Source: Chitinophaga pinensis
Lineage (GTDB): Bacteria > Bacteroidota > Bacteroidia > 2-12-FULL-35-15
Direction: 5' to 3'
Assembly: GCA_945865315.1 (NCBI GenBank)
Contig: CAMBDK010000009.1
Location: 1 to 49,813, forward strand
DNA: 49,813 nucleotides
The position numbers and the translations under genes are program-made. The notes under the pieces were generated by a model, which was given only the letters and a program-made list of their open reading frames with translations, had not been told where the DNA came from and ran no database searches. Shown here in pieces: positions 1 to 9,195 of the stretch (its first letter is position 1; each line of letters begins with the position of its first letter).

Positions 1-48
1 ATAATACACGGAATTAATAAAAAAACAAAACGAAAATTAAATTTGTTT

Positions 49-717
49 TTATTTATTTTGCTTATAGTTATATTCAGCCAGCAGTAAATTAATATCACTA
101 ATTAATTGATTAACTTCATTGGTGTCGGTGCCATCATAATATCCTCGGATATGTTTTTCTTTATCGATCAAAGCAAAGTTTTGCGTATGAATAAAATCAT
201 CGGGACCACCATCTCCTTTTTCCGCATTTAATAAGTAACTATTGCGTGCAATTTCGTATAAAGATTTTTTACTGCCTGTAACAAACATCCATTTTTGTGT
301 ATTAGCATTATGTTCTATGGCGTATCTTTTTAATTGTTCAACAGTGTCTATTTCTGGATCAACAGTATGTGATAAAAATTTAACATCCTTATTGTTTTTA
401 AATTTTACAACAATACGTTCCATCTGTTTGCTCATTTTAGGACATATGGATTGGCAAGTAGTGAAAAAAAAATCTGTTACATACACACATTCGGTAAAGT
501 TTTTTTGTGATACGGTTTCTCCATCCTGATTTATAAAACTAAAATTTTCAATGGTATGAAATGCTGTGTCAGCTTTATTGTTTTTTAAGGAATAGTTTTT
601 TTCTCCATAAATTGGCAAGTAGCGCAGTGGTTTGGCTCTGTCATAAATAAAAAAAGCATAAATAAAAAAAAATGCTGAAGCTATAAGTATAAAGAAATTG
701 ACTGATTTTATTTTCAT
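49..717 (-). CDS. SCO1/SenC family copper chaperone
   Basis: A 222-residue thioredoxin-fold protein of the SCO1/SenC family, which delivers copper to the CuA site of cytochrome c oxidase or acts as a thiol oxidoreductase at the outer face of the inner membrane. An N-terminal membrane anchor spans about residues 7-25. The family's metal-binding CxxxC is present as C88-QSI-C92, with the partner histidine at H177 (DDFIHTQNF). The SHTVDPEIDT stretch near residue 116 is also family-typical. The length matches the family. It is a lone minus-strand gene here with no oxidase subunits beside it, so the copper role comes from family knowledge. Confidence 0.92.
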   Translation of the reverse strand: MKIKSVNFFILIASAFFFIYAFFIYDRAKPLRYLPIYGEKNYSLKNNKADTAFHTIENFSFINQDGETVSQKNFTECVYVTDFFFTTCQSICPKMSKQMERIVVKFKNNKDVKFLSHTVDPEIDTVEQLKRYAIEHNANTQKWMFVTGSKKSLYEIARNSYLLNAEKGDGGPDDFIHTQNFALIDKEKHIRGYYDGTDTNEVNQLISDINLLLAEYNYKQNK

Positions 718-954
718 GCTTAATTGAATATTTTATTTTGCGAAGTTAAGGAATGTAAAGGATATTTTAATTGTTAATGAAACAAAATTCTTGAAAAATT
801 TTCGCTAATAAATTGTCTGCTAAAGTTATATATTCAAGGCTGTTTATTAAATTATATAATTGGTAGATTTGAAATAATGGGTGCTTCAGGAAATTTATTT
901 TGTATATTGATTTATATCGTGTGCTGAAAACAATATTTAGTTTTGGTGATTTTG

Positions 955-2046
955 TTAAATTCTGCTTGGCATAATTGTATTTCTTATTTTTAAAAAATAC
1001 GCTTCTATTTTATATGTCATGATCATTCCAATAAGGATACTCAAAATCGCTGTTATTAAAAATTTACTAAAATTGTTGATACTTAGATTATAATTTAAAG
1101 ATACATTATCTATGTAAAAAATAACAATAGAATGAATTATATAAATAGAGTAGGAGCAATATCCAACTTTACCGAGGAAGTTAATTATAGAGGAACCAAA
1201 TAAATAGTTCAACTGCTTATTAATATTAGGTGTTAGTATAAAATATAGTAATAAAATTCCGAAGGAAATATAGAGCAAAGTAAAGCCTATTGTTTTTACA
1301 AAAAAGGAAGATGCTGCGTCAAAGAATGGTGTCCAGACTAAACATAAAAAAGCAATTGAAAGTAATATTTTTTTGTATTTATTGAATATTTGAGTTGTTA
1401 CATTTAACCTAAAGTAATACAAGTATGCAATATAAACCCCAGCCAAAAGCGAGTCTATTCTTAAATGTGTCATTGTGAAATTTCTTGCAACGTCTTCTGG
1501 AAATTCAATATTACTAATCAAACGCAGATAAAAGCAAAATATAAGCATTCCGATTATTAGCATTTGAAAATAATTCCTTTTTTCAAAGGACTCATTTAAT
1601 ATTATTTTATTATACTTTATTCCCAGCCAAAGTAAAATTGTGAAAGCAAAGTAAAAGTGTTCTTCAACTGCTAAAGACCAACTAGCGAAATACAAATATC
1701 CCCAGCCGTTTGCATAATTCTGTGTAAATGTGAGGTCCGATAAAAGAGGAATAATTTTTAAATTCCCATCTATTAAAATAGGAATTAGATATAAAATATT
1801 AAATATATAATAAATAGGATATATTTTAAATCCTCTTCGTATTAAAAATCTTTTTGGTTGTATATTACCATATACCTTGAATTCTTTGAATAAGAGGCCA
1901 GAAACTAAAAAACCGCTTAATACAAAAAATAAATCTACCCCAATCCAGCCAATATTTTCTGTGAATTGGCAAATATACCGGTGTCTTAGTAAGACTAATA
2001 CTATCGCAATTCCACGTAAAAAATCAAGTTCTCTTAGTCTATTCAA
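955..2046 (-). CDS. Acyltransferase family 3 membrane protein (OafA/YrhL-like)
   Basis: A 363-residue polytopic membrane protein of the acyltransferase-3 family, whose members O-acylate surface polysaccharides or other extracellular glycans. The N-terminus carries the family signature: RELDFLRGIAI, then R21-H22 in the first helix region, then DLFFVLSGFLVSG. About ten hydrophobic segments follow. It appears to start at TTG; no ATG lies nearby in frame. It stands alone, and the substrate cannot be read from the sequence. It may modify the surface glycan that the sugar transferase at 35.2 kb would initiate, but that is only a guess. Confidence 0.88.
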   Translation of the reverse strand: MNRLRELDFLRGIAIVLVLLRHRYICQFTENIGWIGVDLFFVLSGFLVSGLLFKEFKVYGNIQPKRFLIRRGFKIYPIYYIFNILYLIPILIDGNLKIIPLLSDLTFTQNYANGWGYLYFASWSLAVEEHFYFAFTILLWLGIKYNKIILNESFEKRNYFQMLIIGMLIFCFYLRLISNIEFPEDVARNFTMTHLRIDSLLAGVYIAYLYYFRLNVTTQIFNKYKKILLSIAFLCLVWTPFFDAASSFFVKTIGFTLLYISFGILLLYFILTPNINKQLNYLFGSSIINFLGKVGYCSYSIYIIHSIVIFYIDNVSLNYNLSINNFSKFLITAILSILIGMIMTYKIEAYFLKIRNTIMPSRI

Positions 2047-2348
2047 TCTTATCGTTTAAATATTTTGTGATTCTTAGGATAATATCTATCAATCCAAACG
2101 ATATATTGTTTGCATAGTGGCATTCATAAATTTTATTTTTAGTGTTTCAAATATTTTCATTTTAAAATTGCAAAATAGAATTGTATCTTAATACTCCAAA
2201 CTTATATATTTATCTATACTTGTAAGCTAATTTACAGCCATTAATTTTTGATAATGGAATATTATAAACAGTTTTTTATTTAGCAAAGGCATTGTTAAGA
2301 AATAATTGGTACAGAAAAAGGGCAAACGAACAAGCCAAAATGTATAAG
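2047..2348. other. Intergenic spacer, no gene seen
   Basis: An AT-rich 302-bp gap between the acyltransferase start and the katG stop. On the minus strand a perfect TAnnTTTG match (TAAGTTTG) occurs at 2204-2197 and could be a -7 box for the acyltransferase, but no -33 element is visible at the right spacing. I see no coding sequence or strong hairpin. Confidence 0.5.
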
Positions 2349-4936
<2,588 letters not shown>

Positions 4937-5713
4937 ATGAAAAAAATTTACATTTTAACATTCCTAGTCCTTTCTTCCATTTATTCTTATTCTCAATGTA
5001 CTGTTTTTACAACCGGAAACAACGCTTCTTGTTTTGGTGTTTGTGATGGCATTGCTGTAGCTGCTGCATCTGGAGGGTTGCCACCCTATAATTTTTTATG
5101 GAATTCGGTTCCTGCACAAACGACGTCGACTGCTACCGGACTTTGCGCTGGCTCATACACTGTAACTGTATTTGATTCAATGGGAAGTGTTTGTACGGGC
5201 ATATGGGTTATAACTTCTCCAACTCAAGTTGTTGTTGGTGGCTCTTCAACCAATGCTTCTTGTGACACATGTCCAAACGGAACGGCATCTGCTAGCGCAA
5301 GTGGTGGAAATTTTGGTGGATATACGTATTCTTGGAATACAACGCCGGTCCAAACAACACCAACGGCTACTGGATTGTTACCAGGAACCTATTTTGTTAC
5401 TGTTACCGATGCGAGTGGATGTGTGGGAGATACATCAGTAACTGTTACGTTTACAACTGGAATAGATGAAGTTAGTTCAACTGATTTTGTATCGATATAT
5501 CCAAACCCAAGTAATGGTCTTTTTACCATTTCAACTGCAAGCAAAAAAAATCATATATCCATTTTTGATGTTTTAGGAAAAAATCTAATGGTTATAGATT
5601 CTAATATTTCAAAAACAGAAATTAATTTACAGCATTTAAACAATGGAGTTTATTTTGTGAAAGTGAAGCATGAAGGTGTTACGTCGACAAGAAGATTGGT
5701 CATTAATAAATAA
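4937..5713 (+). CDS. Small secreted protein with SprB-like repeats and T9SS type A sorting domain
   Basis: A 258-residue secreted protein. Residues 1-20 are a Sec signal peptide ending SYSQ. Two SprB-like repeats follow (about 23-90 and 103-170), each with the pattern cysteine-rich start, G-A-S-ASGG, Y-WN, QTT-TATGL-G-Y-VTV-D. Residues 185-258 form a C-terminal type A sorting domain beginning IYPNPSNGLFTI and ending GVYFVKVKHEG...RRLVINK, the signal that type IX secretion recognises. SprB-type repeats occur in very large gliding adhesins; here only two are present, so this is a mini version. It is monocistronic, with a hairpin upstream and a strong terminator downstream. Its ligand is unknown. 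Confidence 0.9.
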   Translation: MKKIYILTFLVLSSIYSYSQCTVFTTGNNASCFGVCDGIAVAAASGGLPPYNFLWNSVPAQTTSTATGLCAGSYTVTVFDSMGSVCTGIWVITSPTQVVVGGSSTNASCDTCPNGTASASASGGNFGGYTYSWNTTPVQTTPTATGLLPGTYFVTVTDASGCVGDTSVTVTFTTGIDEVSSTDFVSIYPNPSNGLFTISTASKKNHISIFDVLGKNLMVIDSNISKTEINLQHLNNGVYFVKVKHEGVTSTRRLVINK

Positions 5714-5730
5714 TTGTTTTGTGAAAAAGG

Positions 5731-5760
5731 AAAGCCGTCTTGAAAAGGACGGCTTTTTTT
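5731..5760 (+). terminator. Rho-independent terminator of the T9SS gene
   Basis: Nine-base-pair stem AAAGCCGTC/GACGGCTTT with loop TTGAAAAG, followed by a T run, 18 bases after the stop codon of the secreted protein. Confidence 0.9.
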
Positions 5761-5908
5761 GTTTTATAATTTTTGAATTAAATAAAAATAAGCCTGGTAC
5801 ATCTGTATCATTAATGACATTATACTGACGATTTACAATTTCATCTATACCTGCCTCGTTTACCCAATATACTGTCAATTTACAGAAAGGTGATGTGGTT
5901 TACCCCCG

Positions 5909-5960
5909 TAGGCGCTAAGCTGTGCTTAGTGACGCTCCTAATAGGTAAACTGTGCTTACC
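5909..5960. repeat. Two REP-like hairpins beside a transposase remnant
   Basis: Two consecutive hairpins share a TGT loop: CTAAGC-TGT-GCTTAG at 5915-5929, extendable with bulges to about 5909-5940, and GGTAAAC-TGT-GCTTACC at 5944-5960 with one mismatch. They lie about 30-80 bases beyond the stop codon of the Y1 transposase fragment at 5988-6161. REP hairpins next to such genes are the hallmark of REP-associated tyrosine transposases, so these are probably the element's own recognition sites. Confidence 0.55.
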
Positions 5961-5987
5961 ATACACAGTAATTCAAACACAGTAACA

Positions 5988-6161
5988 CTAAATCCGTTCA
6001 TTTAATTTTATAGTGCTTTGTTCATTTGCGCTAATCAATCGCCACTCCTGTGGCTGATTTACAAAACCTACCTCAACAGGGTTGTTGTGAATATAATCCA
6101 CTTTCTGTTGAATCACTTTGTTGCTATATAAAAAAAATGGATGATTATCATGTTTCCAAAA
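5988..6161 (-). pseudogene. 3' remnant of a Y1 (REP-associated, IS200-like) transposase
   Basis: The minus strand encodes 57 residues in frame up to a stop at 5988-5990. It reads FWKHDNHPFFLYS, then KVDYIHNNPVEVGFV, then PQEWRLISA. This matches the conserved C-terminal part of REP-associated tyrosine transposases (WxxDNHP...YIHxNPVxAGxV). The frame is closed by a stop at 6162-6164, and no HUH catalytic motif or N-terminal part lies upstream, so only the tail survives. REP-like hairpins follow it directly. Confidence is high for the family and for its being a relic. Confidence 0.75.
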
Positions 6162-6164
6162 TTA

Positions 6165-6470
6165 CATTTTTTGTTTTAATTGATATTATAAATATAAAAA
6201 AGTGTTCAATAATAAAAAGAGAATTTTGATTCTTACAAAAATTGACGAAACTCAAAGATGGTATAGTAATTTGACGTTTGATTTCTTGCTTGCAGTGCTT
6301 TAAATAACATAGCAATAATTTTATTTTATTAAGACCATTCTTTTTTTATGTTGCGCAATTTAAAATTAATTATTTTTTTAAAAATTGTATGAGATTAGGT
6401 CTATTACAGCCTATTTTATGCCAGGTTCAAATGTCGGTTTAAAGCTATAAGATAAGGAGGGATAAAACTA
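6165..6470. other. Spacer with no recognisable content
   Basis: An AT-rich stretch between the transposase remnant and the MITE-like element. I see no open frame with family resemblance on either strand and no strong hairpin. It may be the eroded remainder of the transposase gene or its insertion target, but nothing supports that directly. Confidence 0.4.
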
Positions 6471-6627
6471 CAGACTCTAATTAGTGTCTGTCCATATAAT
6501 CGAGAGTCTGATTCATAATTTTCAAGTTCGAGGCTTGCGAAGTTTTGAAAATCAAGGAGTTTGCTTTTGCAAACGACTGTTTTCAAAACAAGCATAACGA
6601 AGAAATTGGATATTATGGACAGACTCT
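6471..6627. mobile_element. MITE-like element with ~18-bp terminal inverted repeats
   Basis: The left end, AGTGTCTGTCCATATAAT (6483-6500), is matched in inverted form by ATATTATGGACAGACTCT (6610-6627) with a few mismatches. Between them are nested palindromes: ATTTTCAA...TTGAAAAT, GTTTGC-TTTT-GCAAAC (about 6559-6574) and GTTTTGAAAA...TTTTCAAAAC. A further CAGACTCT at 6471-6478 and an AGAGTCTG at 6503-6510 repeat the terminal motif. No coding capacity is present. The size (~145 bp), terminal repeats and internal foldback fit a miniature inverted-repeat element, or an excised transposon scar. Confidence 0.5.
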
Positions 6628-6693
6628 ATTTAAACGCTGACCCCTAAATACTAGCATAAATATTTAATGGATACTATTTAATAAGCTGAAATT

Positions 6694-7356
6694 TTATTCA
6701 AATGCATTTAGAATTTCAAGGATTTTAATATTTAAATTATTAATAGCCAATTTCATTTCCCAGGCTAATTTATTTCTGCGTTCCATATAATTTGAAACGC
6801 CTCTTATCTGAGCATAAGCAACGCCTTCGTTTTCACAAACGAACATAAAGGCAGCCCCTTCCATACTCTCTGTATTCGGATTAAATTTCTGTATCACCTT
6901 TTTAATGCTTAGCTCGTTACCATGAGCTGTATTTACTGTAATACCAGATACTTTAGGTATTAAATTTAATACATTATTTTTTATGTGTGTATTATTAATC
7001 ATTTCAATGTCGCCCTCCAATCCCATCTCTTTTATTGATAAATATTGGTTTCCATCTTCGGCGCCCAAGTCCGAAAAATGATCTTGAACAATATTAACAA
7101 CAGCACCCAATTCTAATTTATCATTAAAACTTCCACAAATACCAATATTTAAAGCCAAATTATAATTATTATTATTTAGTTTTTTTCCAGCATGATATGT
7201 GGTAGCTACCATACCAATTCCTGCAATCAAAAAATCAATTTCTAAATGTTTAATTCTGCATTTAATAAAGTTTGCTTCTATGTTTTCATGAAACTCCATT
7301 TTATCTAATAATGGTTTTATTTCTTGACGAGTAGCTGCTACAATTAATATTTTCAT
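6694..7356 (-). CDS. mqnB: Futalosine hydrolase
   Basis: A 220-residue nucleoside-phosphorylase-fold enzyme that cleaves futalosine to dehypoxanthinyl futalosine and hypoxanthine in the futalosine route to menaquinone. It starts MKILIVAATRQEI, carries AGIGMVATTY and NIGICGS for ribose/base binding, and NTESMEGAAF, where the phosphorylase family places its catalytic loop. The open frame extends 47 codons further upstream to 7497, but that part has no family resemblance and crosses the palindrome region, so I place the start at the internal ATG at 7356-7354. No other mqn gene is in the window; in Bacteroidota this gene is often unlinked. Confidence 0.88.
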   Translation of the reverse strand: MKILIVAATRQEIKPLLDKMEFHENIEANFIKCRIKHLEIDFLIAGIGMVATTYHAGKKLNNNNYNLALNIGICGSFNDKLELGAVVNIVQDHFSDLGAEDGNQYLSIKEMGLEGDIEMINNTHIKNNVLNLIPKVSGITVNTAHGNELSIKKVIQKFNPNTESMEGAAFMFVCENEGVAYAQIRGVSNYMERRNKLAWEMKLAINNLNIKILEILNAFE

Positions 7357-7491
7357 TTTTAAAGAAATTAAAATTACTACCAAATATACAAATGATTTTA
7401 CACCGGATGAAAAACGAAAATAGTTTATATTTTGGGGATTAAAATAATTTTGATTTGCTAAATTAAAAAAATCTTTAGTTTTTAACATTAA

Positions 7492-7545
7492 CTCCACCTT
7501 TTAAGGTGGAGAGAAAAACGATGTCAACAAAATTTGGCTTTAGCC
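7492..7545. repeat. REP-like palindromes upstream of a transposase 5' remnant
   Basis: CTCCACCTT-TT-AAGGTGGAG at 7492-7511 is a nine-base-pair stem. It is followed by GGCT-TT-AGCC at 7536-7545. The two lie 18-70 bases before the remnant start codon at 7563. Hairpins of this kind commonly precede Bacteroidota Y1 transposase genes. They differ in sequence from the hairpins at 5.9 kb, so they belong to another element. Confidence 0.5.
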
Positions 7546-7562
7546 CTTAAAAAAATGCCAAC

Positions 7563-7601
7563 ATGTCTTATGTAAAAGTAATGATTCAGGCAGTTTTCGG
7601 G
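7563..7601 (+). pseudogene. 5' remnant of a Y1 (IS200-like) transposase
   Basis: Thirteen codons reading MSYVKVMIQAVFG match the conserved start of Bacteroidota IS200/REP-associated Y1 transposases (MSYVxIxxHAVxGTKN). The similarity stops abruptly. The frame stays open to 7760 with unrelated sequence that runs into the 3' end of the TPR gene, and no HUH motif appears, so this is a stump and not a gene. It lies on the strand opposite the fragment at 5988-6161, with mqnB between them. Confidence 0.55.
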
Positions 7602-7700
7602 CACCAAAAGCATAAATACTGGGCGCAAAACGCAACACTTAGCAGTGAATTTTTTTTACTGAAAAGGCAGTTAATTAATAGTTTACCGCCAAATATAATT

Positions 7701-9167
7701 TTATTTTTTTTGACTCCTTATCATGTGGATAATAAATCCTGCAATAATAAAAATAAATAATAATAAAAATGATAAGAGTATGAATACCTGTTTTTCTAAT
7801 TTTTTGTTTTCTATAGTTACAGCTTCTTTTTTCTTAAAAGTATTGTTTGCATTAGCTTGTATGTATTTTATTTCATTTGTTTCAGCGTCAATGCTATCTC
7901 TATATAGTTCAAATAATTTGTGGTGCTGATATGCCAATTTCCAATATTCTCCTTGTTTTTGTTGTGAAATAGAGGCGGAAGTTGCCTGTGTGCTATCCAG
8001 CTCTTCCAGCCTTGCATAACTTTCTTTAAGCCAATCTTTATTCTCTATTTTTTTGCTTAGTTGCAATGCTTTGGTTAAATAATTCCTAGCAGAATTTAGT
8101 TTTTTAATATCCATTTGTACAACACCAATATTAATATAAGATTCTATGATACCGGTTTTGTCACCAATTTCTTCGCATATTTTTAATGCTGCCAGATAAT
8201 TTTTTAATGCTATGTTTAGTAAATTATTTTTTTCATTTGACCTGTGTAATTTCAAACTTAGTATTGAAGGTTGAACATCCGAGTAATTTACTTTATTCCA
8301 ATAAATATTACCAATGTTGTTTAATGAAAAAGCGGCACCAGCTCTATTTCCTATTTCTTCATTTATTTTTAAAGATGCTAAATACATTTTTTCTGCTTCC
8401 GAATAATGTCCCCGGCTATTGTATATTCTTCCAATATTATTAAAAGCGACGGCAACGCCATCTTTGTCGTTAATTTCCTTGTATTTTTTTAATGCACTGA
8501 AGTAGTTTTTTAATGCTTCAGAGAAATTAGCGGGCTCATCATAAACCAGTCCTATATTAATGTAAATATTAGCAAGACCTTTAGTATCTCCAATTACCTC
8601 CCGTATATTTAATGCGGCGTAGTAGTTTTTTAGGGCTTCGGGGAAATTGTTTTGATAATAATAAATTATTCCAATGTTGAGGTAAGACCCAGCAATATCT
8701 TTCTGGTTTTTTAATTCTGTATTAATATTTAAAGCTATCAGATGGTATTTTAATGCTTCCGAAAAAAAAGTCTCTTTATTTTCAATAGGACATGTTGCGG
8801 CGGCTCCTTTTTCGTAGTATATGTTTCCTATATTATTATAAGCAGCGGCAATTCCATTTTTTATTGCCGGATGGTATATTTTTAGAAATCTCTCAGGTTT
8901 ATTGCACAATAAAATAACATTTTCGGCATAACTTAATGCGCTGTCGTATTTGCCATTGTTGATGAAATCAATAGATAATTTATTTAATTTATTAATGAAA
9001 ATAGTATCCGGTTTTTCAGTTTTGAAAATATACCAGGGGAATACAATTTCAGAAATTACATTTATATGAATGGGGAATTCTTTGTTTGTACCATTGGCTG
9101 AAGAAATTTCAGATGGGTGGTATAAAAACAAACAACAAACAAAAAATATTTTATTGTAATTTAGCAT
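7701..9167 (-). CDS. TPR-repeat membrane protein, probable receptor lacking an output domain
   Basis: A 488-residue protein with an N-terminal signal peptide (about 1-24), an array of six or seven tetratricopeptide repeats (about 105-400; recurring INIGxIYxxxxxxxEALKNYxxAL), a short coiled coil (about 430-458) and one membrane helix (about 461-481). It ends only seven residues after the helix. In Bacteroidota, TPR-coiled coil-TM proteins usually continue into a histidine kinase, HTH, cyclase or phosphatase domain; none is present. Two repeats carry extra loops (near 125 and 300). It lies 28 bp downstream of the peptidase gene on the same strand. Repeats and topology are clear; the function is not. 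Confidence 0.8.
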   Translation of the reverse strand: MLNYNKIFFVCCLFLYHPSEISSANGTNKEFPIHINVISEIVFPWYIFKTEKPDTIFINKLNKLSIDFINNGKYDSALSYAENVILLCNKPERFLKIYHPAIKNGIAAAYNNIGNIYYEKGAAATCPIENKETFFSEALKYHLIALNINTELKNQKDIAGSYLNIGIIYYYQNNFPEALKNYYAALNIREVIGDTKGLANIYINIGLVYDEPANFSEALKNYFSALKKYKEINDKDGVAVAFNNIGRIYNSRGHYSEAEKMYLASLKINEEIGNRAGAAFSLNNIGNIYWNKVNYSDVQPSILSLKLHRSNEKNNLLNIALKNYLAALKICEEIGDKTGIIESYINIGVVQMDIKKLNSARNYLTKALQLSKKIENKDWLKESYARLEELDSTQATSASISQQKQGEYWKLAYQHHKLFELYRDSIDAETNEIKYIQANANNTFKKKEAVTIENKKLEKQVFILLSFLLLFIFIIAGFIIHMIRSQKK

Positions 9168-9195
9168 TATTTAAAAAAAAAGCGTAGTTTATTTT

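Noticed and set aside
5636-5878. 80-codon minus-strand frame beyond the T9SS gene
   Set aside because: It reads through the T9SS terminator and the antisense of the sorting domain. The first ~40 codons (TVYWVNEAGIDEIV...) look mildly coding-like but match no family I know, so it is not called as a gene.
7357-7497. 47-codon upstream extension of mqnB
   Set aside because: It has no resemblance to MqnB, the internal start MKILIVAAT fits the family, and the extension runs into the palindrome region.
7602-7760. Continuation of the transposase-start frame
   Set aside because: After MSYVKVMIQAVFG the sequence loses all family similarity and overlaps the TPR gene, so only the stump is annotated.
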